Notes: generated from the sequence alone by a model not told the origin. Counted from the first letter of the stretch, positions 26,444 through 35,884 are shown. The stretch is 64,000 bases of DNA from Gammaproteobacteria bacterium (GCA_013214945.1 JABSRT010000014.1:58667-122666); one strand, 5' to 3'. Translations and numbers: made by a program.

Positions 26444-28213
26444 GTGTCGATGCTGTTAACTGATTCTCGTGATAAAACGGTGTTGATAGTCGGGAATAAT
26501 CCTGACTTTCACAGTCGCCTTGCCGAAATTATTCGTTCCGAAGGCTTTAAAGCCGTGGTCGCGAGTGATGGCATGCAAGGCATGGTTAAATATTACCAAC
26601 AAACCCCTGACCTGGTATTGCTTGATTATAAGCTGCAAGGTATGGGGGTGCTCGATGTGTGCCGGCAACTTAAAGCATTGTCGAGTGACCGTTTAGTACC
26701 GATTATCATTATTTCTGGTTATCTTAATGACGAAAGCATCACTAAATGTATTCAGGCGGGCGCTGACGATATTGTTTTTAAACCCTTTTCTATGACCATT
26801 TTTAGGGCACGAATTTACGCCATGTTTCGCATTGGTGATTTATATCATAAATTGTGTACCTTAAAAAATCAGCAACAAAGCGATGAAGAACTCGCTGAGC
26901 AATTGTTTAGTGAAGTGGTCGAAAAGGGCAATGTTGCTGAAGATCAAATTAAAATCTTTAAACGTTCCGCTGAAACATTTAGTGGTGATGTTCAATTAAC
27001 AGCGTTGTGTCCCAATGGTGACATTAATGTGATGCTGGGTGATTTTACCGGTCATGGCTTAAGTTCGGCGATTGGTGCTATCCCGTTATCAGACACATTT
27101 AGGGCGATGACAGACAAAGGGTACGGTACGCTTGATATCATTAAGCAAGTGAACCGAAAAATGCATCGATTATTGCCTACACATATGTTTTTGGCGATAT
27201 CTATGGTGTCATTCTCGATTGCGGAGCAATTAGCGCATATCTGGAATGCTGGCATGGAAGACATCTTTGTTTTTGACGCCCAAACAGGCGAATTAAAACA
27301 TCGGATCCCTTCGTTTCATCCGCCGTTAGGCATTGCCGTTAATTTACTTTTTGAAAAAAAGCCAGAAACGATTCCGTTAGGCACTCATGATCGGATCATT
27401 ATGTATAGTGATGGCATTGTTGAGGCCAGAAACAGAGCCGGGGAATTTTTCGGCGAGCAAAGATTGCTCGACGCGACTCGCCAGGGGTTTGCCGATAACG
27501 ATGTTCAGGGCCATATTATTGCTGCGCTTGAGGTTTTTTGTGAAGATTTACCGCAAGACGATGATATATCCTTAGTCGATATTAATTGTGACATTAGTTT
27601 ATATAATGAATTTTTGGTACCGACCCAAGTTGATAAAAGTCATCTTCAAGATGATATCCTGACGAACCAGATGCTTAATGGTATATCTGGTTCGGATGAG
27701 CAATGGGATTGGCAGTTTTCCTTAGTTGGTCATAAGTTAGCCTCGGTTAACCCCATTCCATTGATCATGAATCAATTGCATGAAATTGAGGCACCAGGCG
27801 ATCATTGGCATAGTTTATATACCGTGTTGACTGAATTGTATGTCAATGCACTGGATCATGGGGTGCTCAAATTAAGCTCAGAAATTAAGAGTTCTCCGCA
27901 GGGGTTTGCACAATATTTTGAAGAAAAAGAGCAACGACTTGAACATTTGACCAATAGTTGTTTTGTTAAAATTAGACTACATCACGAAAAAATTGAAAAT
28001 GGTGGGATACTGTCAATTTCAATTTTAGATTCTGGGTCTGGCTTTGAGTTTTCCCCCTGGATTGAGATACCCGATGACGATTCCGTAGAAAATACGTTAC
28101 CAACCAATCAATTTAGTGGGCGTGGCATTAAGTTGGTTCGTCAAATCTGCCAAGATTTGGTTTATCTTGAAAATGGTAGTTTGGTTAAAGCGACTTTCAT
28201 TTGGTCTAACTAG
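26444..28213 (+). CDS. Receiver - PP2C phosphatase - HATPase partner-switching regulator, CrsR-like
   Basis: The 589 residues hold three modules. A receiver (1-125) has Asp61 in LVLLDYKLQG and Lys in VFKPFS. A PP2C/SpoIIE phosphatase (about 165-385) has SGDVQL, MLGDFTGHGLSSAIGAIP and YSDGIVEARN. A HATPase_c anti-sigma kinase (about 440-589) has LTELYVNALDHGVL and SILDSGSGF. The usual acidic pair of the receiver is NN (residues 18-19) instead of DD. The family dephosphorylates or phosphorylates its STAS partner and thereby frees or holds a sigma factor, as in CrsR and HsbR. I use GTG 26444, nine bases after GAG; ATG 26450 is the alternative. Confidence 0.88.
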   Translation: MSMLLTDSRDKTVLIVGNNPDFHSRLAEIIRSEGFKAVVASDGMQGMVKYYQQTPDLVLLDYKLQGMGVLDVCRQLKALSSDRLVPIIIISGYLNDESITKCIQAGADDIVFKPFSMTIFRARIYAMFRIGDLYHKLCTLKNQQQSDEELAEQLFSEVVEKGNVAEDQIKIFKRSAETFSGDVQLTALCPNGDINVMLGDFTGHGLSSAIGAIPLSDTFRAMTDKGYGTLDIIKQVNRKMHRLLPTHMFLAISMVSFSIAEQLAHIWNAGMEDIFVFDAQTGELKHRIPSFHPPLGIAVNLLFEKKPETIPLGTHDRIIMYSDGIVEARNRAGEFFGEQRLLDATRQGFADNDVQGHIIAALEVFCEDLPQDDDISLVDINCDISLYNEFLVPTQVDKSHLQDDILTNQMLNGISGSDEQWDWQFSLVGHKLASVNPIPLIMNQLHEIEAPGDHWHSLYTVLTELYVNALDHGVLKLSSEIKSSPQGFAQYFEEKEQRLEHLTNSCFVKIRLHHEKIENGGILSISILDSGSGFEFSPWIEIPDDDSVENTLPTNQFSGRGIKLVRQICQDLVYLENGSLVKATFIWSN

Positions 28214-28238
28214 CAACGAACAGTTTTGTCGATAGAGC

Positions 28239-28271
28239 GGCCCTAATCATTGATCATGGTTGGGGTCTTTG
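28239..28271 (+). terminator. Terminator of the chemosensory operon
   Basis: GGCCCTAATC at 28239-28248 pairs with GGTTGGGGTC at 28258-28267 using some G-U pairs (10 bp, 9-base loop) and is followed by TTTG and further T-rich sequence. It lies 25 bases after the CrsR-like stop. The rest of the 28214-28561 spacer has no gene I can support. Confidence 0.65.
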
Positions 28272-28500
28272 TATTTGTCTTCGTCTTATATACCCTAGGT
28301 GTTTAATTGAGCTTAGAAGCCGTGGGATATGGCAATCGCATAGGTTATGTCACCCAGTAGCTGGAACATCACAAATTGAAAGTATTGGAGTTTGATAACG
28401 TAAGCTTAAGCAGCATGTTTTTCGATGGATGTAAGCTATTAGAGCAATTACCGAGCAGCTATTGCTAGTACAGCCTCAGAGCTACACACTAAGGCATAAT

Positions 28501-28521
28501 CCTGATGCTATTAGCATCAGG
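28501..28521 (-). terminator. Hairpin after the reverse-strand cheW
   Basis: CCTGATGCT and AGCATCAGG form a perfect 9-bp stem with a 3-base loop, 40 bases beyond the stop of the reverse-strand cheW. No clear U-run follows on that strand, so termination is probable but not certain. Confidence 0.5.
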
Positions 28522-28561
28522 AAGTCAGTACAAGTCGCAATGGGTTTACGGCTGCTGGCTA

Positions 28562-29077
28562 TTATGCGATATGCTCAAGCTGATTAAATTGGTGGTCAGT
28601 TAACAGGCGGTCAATATCTAACAGCAATACTAAGCGTTGGTCTATCTCAACTAAGCCTTGCATATACTTAACGTTGATGCTGCCAGCGCAATCGGGGCTG
28701 GGTTTAATGTCTGCCTGATTGACGGTATGGGTATCTGAAACGGCGTCGACAACAATGCCCATCACCGTCTCACTGTCGTTATGATTAATATTGAGTACAA
28801 TAACCACTGTGGTTGGGCCGTATTCAACCTGTTCAAGCGAAAAGCGCTCACGTAAGTCGATGATCGGCACAATATGGCCACGCAGGTTAATGACTCCTTT
28901 AATAAAACTAGGTGTTTCAGGCAGCGTGGTAATCGGTGTCCACTCTCTGATCTCATTGACTTGAAGGATGTTTACTCCGTACTCTTCATCATTGAGAAAA
29001 AATGATAAAAATTGGCAGGCGCCAGACTGCATCCATTCCATAGTATTTGCACTTTGATTTTCATTATTGGTTTGCAT
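28562..29077 (-). CDS. Second CheW-type coupling protein
   Basis: A 171-residue CheW-fold protein with FLSFFLNDEEYGVNILQVNEI, GVINLRGHIVPIIDLRERF and VVDAVSDTHTVNQADI. It lacks the receiver domain that would make it CheV. It is encoded opposite to the main operon, with its own AAGGAA site before ATG 29077; the in-frame TTG 15 bases upstream has no such site. It may couple a second receptor set to the same CheA, or compete with the first CheW. Confidence 0.93.
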   Translation of the reverse strand: MQTNNENQSANTMEWMQSGACQFLSFFLNDEEYGVNILQVNEIREWTPITTLPETPSFIKGVINLRGHIVPIIDLRERFSLEQVEYGPTTVVIVLNINHNDSETVMGIVVDAVSDTHTVNQADIKPSPDCAGSINVKYMQGLVEIDQRLVLLLDIDRLLTDHQFNQLEHIA

Positions 29078-29276
29078 TAGTTGTTCCTTCAACAGATGAG
29101 TTTTACTTATATCTATTTAAGCAAATTATTCTTGGTGATTTCAACTAATATTGTTGTGAAATGTAATAAATTCTGGTTAATATAGTAATTAAGATTCACC
29201 CAAATGGATTAGGGTGTTGCGATTAATGTATTTCTAATGCAATAATTTTTTGAATCTATTTAACAGGGAGTAGTTT

Positions 29277-29642
29277 ATGGATTCGTGTAAGCGGGTACTA
29301 ATTGTTGATGACAGTAAGTTAACTCGGATGATTATTTCAAAAATAATCGAAGAAAACTTTACTGATTGGATCGTCACAGAAGCGGTTGACGCCACCAGTG
29401 CTATTGAACAAGCACAACAAAATCAATTCGATTTCATTACCTTAGATTATAACATGCCAGGCCTATCTGGTTATGACGTTTACCCTATCTTAAATGAGCT
29501 GCAAACAGAGGCTCATATCGCGGTTTTCACAGCCAATATTCAAAAAGCAGTCAAACAAAAATTCGAAGCGCTTGGTGCTTCTTTTTATTGCAAACCTATC
29601 GATCAAGACGTCATTCTCGATTTTTTTGCTGTGGAGGCTTAG
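29277..29642 (+). CDS. Single-domain response regulator paired with a CheC-like phosphatase
   Basis: A 121-residue receiver with DD at 11-12, acceptor Asp57 in ITLDYNMPG and Lys in FYCKPID. It ends two bases before the CheC-like gene, and the GGAGG for that gene lies inside its last codons. Such pairs are common: the phosphatase removes phosphate from its adjacent regulator. A GGGAG site precedes ATG 29277. The output partner is unknown. Confidence 0.9.
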   Translation: MDSCKRVLIVDDSKLTRMIISKIIEENFTDWIVTEAVDATSAIEQAQQNQFDFITLDYNMPGLSGYDVYPILNELQTEAHIAVFTANIQKAVKQKFEALGASFYCKPIDQDVILDFFAVEA

Positions 29643-29644
29643 TC

Positions 29645-30283
29645 ATGGAACAACAAATTGTGCCTGAAGATTATCGCGATACTCTCAGTGAGTTATTTAA
29701 TATTGGAATGGGTAAAGCGGCAAGTAGCTTGAGTGATATGTTAAATGATGAAATTATTTTAACTGTCCCCCATCTCGATAGTATGACTTACGAAAATGCG
29801 ATGCGATTGTTCGGTGCCAATAAAGAACAGGACATTGATGCCGTTGAACAGAAATTTTATGGTGATTTTTCTGGCAGTGCATTTTTGTTCTTTCGCGGAA
29901 AATCTAGCCAAGAGTTAGTTAAGCGAATTTTAGATATCGATGTAAATAGCCAAAGCGCTGAGACCGCAGAACTCAGTGAGTTAGAACAAGAAACATTAGT
30001 GGAAGTTGGCAATATTATTCTCAGTGCTTGTTTTGGTTGTATTGCCGATGTGCTCGATTGCCAATTGGAGAGTGAAGTCCCCATTCTTGCATGCGGAAAT
30101 ATTCACGACGTACTGAGTATTGAACGGATGAAGTTTGGTGAAACTCCGGTGGTATTAAGTCTGTCGATGACTTTTTCTTTACCAAACAAGTTAATTCAGG
30201 GCCAAATTTCATTATTAATGACCACGGCATCGGTCAACAGTTTGATTAAGGAATTAGAACGTTATATTCAACTGTATGTATAA
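29645..30283 (+). CDS. CheC-like CheY-P phosphatase
   Basis: This 212-residue protein has two CheC/FliY/CheX active-site helices, each ExxN followed by 22 residues and Pro: SELFN...VP near residues 13-43 and VEVGN...VP near 115-145. Both sites look intact, so it should dephosphorylate a response regulator, probably the one directly upstream. CheC can also bind CheD, so the truncated CheD in this cluster may matter here. The start is ATG 29645 with GGAGG; the longer frame upstream overlaps the regulator. Confidence 0.9.
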   Translation: MEQQIVPEDYRDTLSELFNIGMGKAASSLSDMLNDEIILTVPHLDSMTYENAMRLFGANKEQDIDAVEQKFYGDFSGSAFLFFRGKSSQELVKRILDIDVNSQSAETAELSELEQETLVEVGNIILSACFGCIADVLDCQLESEVPILACGNIHDVLSIERMKFGETPVVLSLSMTFSLPNKLIQGQISLLMTTASVNSLIKELERYIQLYV

Positions 30284-30356
30284 AATTTAGTTGTTGTAAG
30301 TAAGGCCGGCTGGTGTTGTTACCAAGTTGGCAAGTATGTATGTATATTGGGGTATT

Positions 30357-32450
30357 ATGTCGGGGAATTTAACTACTTTGGCCAAGGTTTTGGTCGATTG
30401 TATCAATTGTGGCGTGTTAGTGGTTGATCTTAAGCATTGTGTGCTGATGGTGAATCAATGGCTACTCGATAAATCACCGTTACAGCGCCATCAAATCATT
30501 GACGCCAAGCTCGATGTGCTGGTCAATTTCAGTATGCCAACTGAATTATCCCAAGCCATAGAACAGGCGATTATTGAGGGGCGTACTACGACCTTGCCTT
30601 ACTCGAAGCAACCGACTATTTTTCGACTGTTTATAAAAAATCGGGACCATTCGCAATTATTTGAACATCAATGTCATGTTACTCCTGTCGTCATTGACGG
30701 CCAGCAACTCGCTGTTATCCAAATTACCGATGTCAGTGCTGCAGTGACTCAACAGCACCATTTACTTCAAAGCAACAGTTTACTGCGTCAGTTTACGTTG
30801 GCGGCCTACGCCAGTCCCAATACCATTATTATTACTGATGGCCAAGGGACGATTGAATACGTTAATAAAAAATTCAGTGAAATATCGGGTTATGCCGCAA
30901 CCGAGGCTATCGGCCAGTCTTATTTGACTCTTTGTTGCAATCAAGAAAATTCACAAATGCTTGGCTTGATCAAGCAGCGGTTGTCGCGGGCATCAACCTG
31001 GCAGGGTGAGCGAGTTAACCAGCGAAAAAGCGGTGAATTGTATTGGTTTAAAGAAAAGCTATCACCTATTGTTGACCACAGCGCAAGCATCAGTCATTTC
31101 GTTATAACGCAAGAAGATATCACTGAGGTTCATACCATCAGTCAACAAGTAACTTATCAAGCTTCGCACGATTTATTAACCGGCATGATCAATCGTCAAG
31201 AATTCGAACGAATATTAACGAGTTTGGTTGAGTCGGCCAAATTAGCCAGCCATCAGCATGTGTTGTTTTTTCTCGATTTAGATCAATTTAAGATTGTTAA
31301 CGATACCTGTGGCCATGCCGTAGGTGACGAGCTATTGCGCCAGATAAGTACCCGTCTGTTAACGCTATTGAGTTGTGATGATACGCTTGCGCGAATTGGT
31401 GGCGATGAATTTGCTATTATTTTACGTTATAAAAGTATCAGCCAAGCTACGGCCTTTGCGCAGGAACTAATTGAGTTTGTTAAGAAATTCCGATTCCGTT
31501 GGGAACAACATGTTTTCACGCTTGGTGTCAGTATTGGCATTACGGCCATTACCGCGCAAACGACTAATTCTGCTGACATTATCATTCAAGCTGATAGCGC
31601 ATGTTACGCGGCTAAAGACGCTGGTCGTAATCGGTATCATGTGTATCATGCAGACGACCAAATGTTAGTGCAGCGCAAAGGTGATACGTACTGGGTCACC
31701 CAAATAAATGACGCACTTGAGCACAACCGGTTCGTGTTATACGCTCAACCTATTGTGCCTATTTTAACCGATGAAAAAATCAGTTTTGAAGTCTTAGTTA
31801 GGTTAAAACAAGCATCGGGTAAACTGATTGCCCCGGGTGTTTTTTTACCGCCAGCAGAACGGTATAATTTGTCCCACCGGATAGATGAATGGGTTATTGG
31901 CCATACCTTAGACTGGCTTGATGCCCACGCCGACGAAATTGACCATATTGACCATATATCGATTAATCTTTCAGGCCAAACTTTGTGTAATGAGGTGCTG
32001 TTAGCACATCTTCAAAAGGTGCTAACACTAAGTACCATCAATCCGAAAAAACTCGCGTTTGAAATTACTGAAACAGCGGCGATTGCCAATCTAGATTATG
32101 CCCAGTATTTTATCGATACTTTACGTGGGTATGGCTGTAAATTTTTACTCGATGATTTTGGCAGTGGTTTGTCTTCGTTCGCGTACCTTAAAAATCTTCA
32201 TGTTGATATTTTGAAAATTGATGGCATGTTTGTCAAAAATATTCTTAATGATCCCATTGACGAAGCCATGGTGCGTTCAATCAATGATGTTGGTCATGTT
32301 ATTGGTATGAAGACAGTCGCTGAATTTGTAGAAAATGACCAAATTAAGCAGCGTCTAATTGAAATAGGCATCGATTATGGCCAAGGGTACGGATTGGGCA
32401 AGCCAGAACCTATTGATTACATTTTATCGCACCGCAGGGTCGCCACATAA
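30357..32450 (+). CDS. PAS-GGDEF-EAL cyclic-di-GMP protein
   Basis: The 697 residues comprise an N-terminal region with a degenerate PAS (1-140), a clear PAS (TIIITDGQGTIEYVNKKFSE), a GGDEF domain with intact ARIGGDEFAIIL, and an EAL domain. The EAL domain has the ExLxR form EVLVR, then ETAAIANL and DDFGSGLSSFAYLK, which carry the expected acidic ligands. It could make or break down c-di-GMP; the net activity cannot be told from sequence. ATG 30357 has GGGG just upstream. It follows the CheC-like gene by 73 bases and may share its transcript. Confidence 0.93.
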   Translation: MSGNLTTLAKVLVDCINCGVLVVDLKHCVLMVNQWLLDKSPLQRHQIIDAKLDVLVNFSMPTELSQAIEQAIIEGRTTTLPYSKQPTIFRLFIKNRDHSQLFEHQCHVTPVVIDGQQLAVIQITDVSAAVTQQHHLLQSNSLLRQFTLAAYASPNTIIITDGQGTIEYVNKKFSEISGYAATEAIGQSYLTLCCNQENSQMLGLIKQRLSRASTWQGERVNQRKSGELYWFKEKLSPIVDHSASISHFVITQEDITEVHTISQQVTYQASHDLLTGMINRQEFERILTSLVESAKLASHQHVLFFLDLDQFKIVNDTCGHAVGDELLRQISTRLLTLLSCDDTLARIGGDEFAIILRYKSISQATAFAQELIEFVKKFRFRWEQHVFTLGVSIGITAITAQTTNSADIIIQADSACYAAKDAGRNRYHVYHADDQMLVQRKGDTYWVTQINDALEHNRFVLYAQPIVPILTDEKISFEVLVRLKQASGKLIAPGVFLPPAERYNLSHRIDEWVIGHTLDWLDAHADEIDHIDHISINLSGQTLCNEVLLAHLQKVLTLSTINPKKLAFEITETAAIANLDYAQYFIDTLRGYGCKFLLDDFGSGLSSFAYLKNLHVDILKIDGMFVKNILNDPIDEAMVRSINDVGHVIGMKTVAEFVENDQIKQRLIEIGIDYGQGYGLGKPEPIDYILSHRRVAT

Positions 32451-32492
32451 GTTGTAATTTAAAACAGGCTAGGTTAATTTACGCAATCAATA

Positions 32493-33290
32493 ATGTTAAT
32501 GGTTATCATGATGTTTTCTTTTTTTAAACCAGCCCCGATTATTTCAAGCTCGTCACGAGAGTGGATTTTTGATCGATTTCAATTACTGATTGACCATCTT
32601 GGGCCTCGCCATTTTATGAGCGAAGCGCAGCTGGTGTTACCGACGGCTAAATATTTTCCTAGCCACGCTAATAACCCCGAGCAACTCGCGCAATCAACAT
32701 TGCAGCAACTGACCCAATACGCAGGAATGGCACAGTGGCCGATAGATCTCAAGCAACATCATGTGGCAACGCCATTGCCGCGGTTAAGTTTCTCACAAGG
32801 CTATCACGGAGAATCTGCGCAGGTTATTAACGATTTTAGTAGTAGCAATCGGATTGAAATCGCCCTCGATATTACTCAATACCCAAAAGCTGAAACCTTA
32901 GTCGCGACATTAAGTCAGCAGCTGAGCAGTTTGTTGTTAACCTATAGTGAAATAACGTGTGATGACTCGGAGTTTATTGCCTTAACAGAACTGCTCGGCA
33001 CTTTATTAGGTTTTGGGGTGATGTTAGCCAATACCTCTTACCAATTTAGGGGAGGGTGTGGCAGTTGTTATCAAAGCAATGCAAATCGAAGAACAGGGTT
33101 GAGCGAAGAGGAAATGGTGTACAGTTTGGCTATTTTCTGTCGTCTAAAAGCTATCGATAACCATCAAGTGTTGCCACACTTAAAGAAATATTTACGACCT
33201 GTTTTTAAGAAGTCCCTCAAAGATATAGCAATAAATGCTAGTCAATTTGAGTTGTTGCAACAGCGTATCAACCTAGCCAAGGTGAAATAG
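32493..33290 (+). CDS. Conserved hypothetical protein with RGGCGSCY motif
   Basis: I do not recognise a named family in this 265-residue protein. It has no signal peptide or clear membrane helix apart from a hydrophobic start. Visible points are an acidic middle (CDDSEFIALTELLGTLLGFG), a Gly-Cys-rich segment QFRGGCGSCYQ near 190 and a basic C-terminus. The block ELLGTLLGFGVMLANTSYQF followed by LSEEEMVYSLAIF resembles domains of unknown function seen in other bacteria. The start is uncertain: ATG 32493, 32508 and 32511 are in frame and none has a good ribosome site. It lies between the c-di-GMP gene and the convergent ylqF. Confidence 0.65.
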   Translation: MLMVIMMFSFFKPAPIISSSSREWIFDRFQLLIDHLGPRHFMSEAQLVLPTAKYFPSHANNPEQLAQSTLQQLTQYAGMAQWPIDLKQHHVATPLPRLSFSQGYHGESAQVINDFSSSNRIEIALDITQYPKAETLVATLSQQLSSLLLTYSEITCDDSEFIALTELLGTLLGFGVMLANTSYQFRGGCGSCYQSNANRRTGLSEEEMVYSLAIFCRLKAIDNHQVLPHLKKYLRPVFKKSLKDIAINASQFELLQQRINLAKVK

Positions 33291-33324
33291 GCTAGGTGAT
33301 ATACTCAGCGTTCATGTTGTCAGA

Positions 33325-34248
33325 TTAACGACGTTTCTTTTTTGGTTTTTTCTTTTTAACGATATTTTTTAGCGCATCTTCAGCTAATTTTTGTTGAACA
33401 ATAATTTCTTCAGCCACGGCCATTTCTGGTGTTTCAAGACAAATACGACCAATGATGCCTTGGCGATATTCGTGCAGCAATACTTCACAAGTTTTGTGCA
33501 TATCAATGCGTCCGCCAGCACGTTTAAAGCCGCGGTTTGCGCCAATAGCTTCCATTAACTCCCAGTCACCCTCAGGCAGCTGATCTATTTTGTAACGAGT
33601 TCTTAATAACTCAGGATATTGCTGCATCATATATTCGGCAGCATAAAAGGCAATGTCTTCGTACTCAAAAGCCGTGTCTTTTATGGCGCCAGTAATTGCT
33701 AGGCGGTAACCACTGTTCTCGTTATGCACTTTAGGCCATAAAATACCCGGTGTATCACACAACACAATACCGTTTTTAAGGTTAATTCGTTGCTGGCGTT
33801 TGGTTACCGCTGGCTCGTTACCAGTCTTGGCAATAACACGACCCGCCAAGATATTAATAATGGTCGACTTACCGACATTAGGAATGCCCATAATTAAGGC
33901 GCGAATATCTTTGCCTGGCTGATCACGATGTGGCACTAGTTTACGGCACAAGTCCATAATCTTGTTGACTTGAGATGCTTCAGTCGTGGTAATCGCCAGT
34001 GAAGACGTTCCCTGCTGTTGATCTAAGTGCTGTTGCCATAATTCAACCGTTAGGGGATCGGCTAAATCACATTTATTAAGTACTTTAATTAATGGCTTGT
34101 CACCACATAATTCCTTCGCAAATGGGTTCTCGCTTGAATAAGGGATTCGTGCATCAACCACCTCGATGACAACGTCAATTTGACCCATTATTTCGTGCAT
34201 TTCTCTGCGGGCTTTGTGCATATGACCCGGAAACCATTGGATAGACAT
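33325..34248 (-). CDS. ylqF: Circularly permuted ribosome-assembly GTPase YlqF/RbgA
   Basis: A 307-residue GTPase with permuted motifs: VLNKCDLAD (G4) comes before GIPNVGKSTIIN (G1), and CDTPGILWP (G3) follows. The start SIQWFPGHMHKARREM is the family signature. RbgA/YlqF proteins help late assembly of the large ribosomal subunit. The C-terminus is Lys/Arg-rich, fitting rRNA contact. I start at ATG 34248; the in-frame TTG four codons upstream has no support. Confidence 0.93.
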   Translation of the reverse strand: MSIQWFPGHMHKARREMHEIMGQIDVVIEVVDARIPYSSENPFAKELCGDKPLIKVLNKCDLADPLTVELWQQHLDQQQGTSSLAITTTEASQVNKIMDLCRKLVPHRDQPGKDIRALIMGIPNVGKSTIINILAGRVIAKTGNEPAVTKRQQRINLKNGIVLCDTPGILWPKVHNENSGYRLAITGAIKDTAFEYEDIAFYAAEYMMQQYPELLRTRYKIDQLPEGDWELMEAIGANRGFKRAGGRIDMHKTCEVLLHEYRQGIIGRICLETPEMAVAEEIIVQQKLAEDALKNIVKKKKPKKKRR

Positions 34249-34412
34249 AGTGTGACTCAATAATAAAAAAACGAATTGTAGCCTGTTAATAGATTTTGGT
34301 TAAGTGTTAGTTCCTAAAAATACCACTATCGGCATGTTTATTTGTCAATCAGGGGACGTAGCTCGGGTATTTCACCTATCGCTCCAAGATTGCCATCCTC
34401 AATCATGCAATG

Positions 34413-34447
34413 ATACAATAGCGAGATTAAAAAACACGCTATTGTAT
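34413..34447 (+). promoter_or_regulatory. Hairpin that would cover the glutaredoxin ribosome site
   Basis: ATACAATAGCG at 34413-34423 and CGCTATTGTAT at 34437-34447 form a perfect 11-bp inverted repeat with a 13-base A-rich loop. The right arm ends five bases before ATG 34453, so folding in mRNA would close the translation start. It could equally be a DNA operator. Confidence 0.5.
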
Positions 34448-34452
34448 TACTC

Positions 34453-34680
34453 ATGAAAAAAATCACCTTATTCACCACTAATAATTGCCCGCACTGTAAT
34501 GAGGCTAAAAATTACCTAGACAGTAAAGGTCTCAAATACAGATTAGTGAATGTAAAATCACCCGCAGGAAGTAAAGAGTTTGCCAAACTCAGATTAAGAA
34601 GTGTCCCGATCCTTAAAATTGGTGATACTCAAATAAATGGCTTTTCAATTAAGGCATTTAACAACGCATATAATCAATAA
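34453..34680 (+). CDS. Glutaredoxin-like small redox protein
   Basis: A 75-residue thioredoxin-fold protein with active site NNCPHCNEAK near residues 10-19, the cis-Pro in RSVPIL and a C-terminal GF after TQI, as in glutaredoxins and NrdH-type redoxins. It would reduce disulfides using glutathione or a reductase. No strong ribosome site is visible; a perfect hairpin occupies the space just before the start. It is divergent from ylqF and probably monocistronic. Confidence 0.85.
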   Translation: MKKITLFTTNNCPHCNEAKNYLDSKGLKYRLVNVKSPAGSKEFAKLRLRSVPILKIGDTQINGFSIKAFNNAYNQ

Positions 34681-34872
34681 ATACACTTCATTGATAAACC
34701 CTGCCAAGCGCTCGAAATTGCTTTATCTAACGTGTTGTACTCCCTAATTTATGCTCGGTACAACTTGGCACCGCTCAGCACAATAAGATATTAAATTGCG
34801 CTAACTATATCCTGTATTGTGGTGTTACATCCGCTATAATCAGCGCCGAAATCTCGCTAAAGGAAAAGAACA

Positions 34873-35595
34873 TTGGTCGTAAATAATTTTTATAATATGG
34901 TGTTTCCAGTATTGTCACTGATGCCAGTGTGTGCGCTGGTCATTATTTGTCTGTTGTTAAAAAAGGGCGAGTTGTGTCCCGGTCAGCGCAGTAGATTCCA
35001 AGGCGAATTAATTACGATTTGGACCATCCTCTGCGTCGGTTTAATGATGGGCATCGAATCACAAATAGCCAGTTGGATTTTAGTTGTTGGTGGCCTCGGT
35101 GCTGGTTATGGCGTGTTATTAAGTATTTGGCAGGGTAAGTTGCCTGGTAAGCGTTCTATTCCAGATAAGGCAATATATTTCTCATTAATCCCATTAACTA
35201 TATTTACGCTTGGGGTGTTGTGCTCACAACCCAACGGTTTTGCCATATTACCCATGGTTATCTCGGGCACGGTATTGGCCCATTTGCTGTTAGTTAAAGC
35301 GAAAAGTAGATTGCAGGCGTTCAACAAAATTTTACCCTTTGTTGGCATTAGCGCCGTGTTGTTAAGTTTAATTACTATTATGGCGACCATTGGCTTGGGT
35401 GCTGACGTCACGTTGTCGCAGGAATCACTCAACGACCTATTATGGTTGGTTGGTTTCTTGTTTGGAGGGGTGTTTTTATGGCTATTGCCAGCGATATCCA
35501 GCAATCCACAAAGCCATACATTACTTGGCATCGCGACCTTCCTTATCCTTATTTCGCAAGTTCTTGCCACTGAATTTGTCGCAAAACTAGGCTAG
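34873..35595 (+). CDS. Unknown multi-pass membrane protein
   Basis: A 240-residue hydrophobic protein with about eight membrane helices and few charged residues outside short loops. I do not recognise the family. TTG 34873 is supported as the start by AAGGA at 34860-34864, eight bases upstream. No catalytic motif stands out; short charged loops (GKLPGKRSIPDK) separate helices three and four. It stands alone between the glutaredoxin gene and a non-coding stretch, so context gives no role. Confidence 0.7.
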   Translation: MVVNNFYNMVFPVLSLMPVCALVIICLLLKKGELCPGQRSRFQGELITIWTILCVGLMMGIESQIASWILVVGGLGAGYGVLLSIWQGKLPGKRSIPDKAIYFSLIPLTIFTLGVLCSQPNGFAILPMVISGTVLAHLLLVKAKSRLQAFNKILPFVGISAVLLSLITIMATIGLGADVTLSQESLNDLLWLVGFLFGGVFLWLLPAISSNPQSHTLLGIATFLILISQVLATEFVAKLG

Positions 35596-35884
35596 CAGCA
35601 TAATGCTGGTTAAGCTGTAAACTCGTCATGATCGCCGTGGCGAGTCAGGGCAAGTGCATTATAATTTAGGTATCGAACCTTATTACGTAAACTCGTGGTG
35701 AATACATCTGTATGAGATTGATTTATATCCGGTTTAAAATACAGTTTACTGCACATGCACCGATATCTTGACCAGTGTCGGCGTTTTACTTAAACGCTCC
35801 TGCCGTGCGTGGTGAGTAGCTGCGCTGCTTAAAATGTAGTCACCTTGGTTGTTTTGTCATATACTGGGCTTGATAGCGCTAATT

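Noticed and set aside
28272..28500. Degraded gene between the terminator and the reverse cheW
   Set aside because: Short open stretches exist in several frames but none matches a family I know, and stops interrupt all of them.
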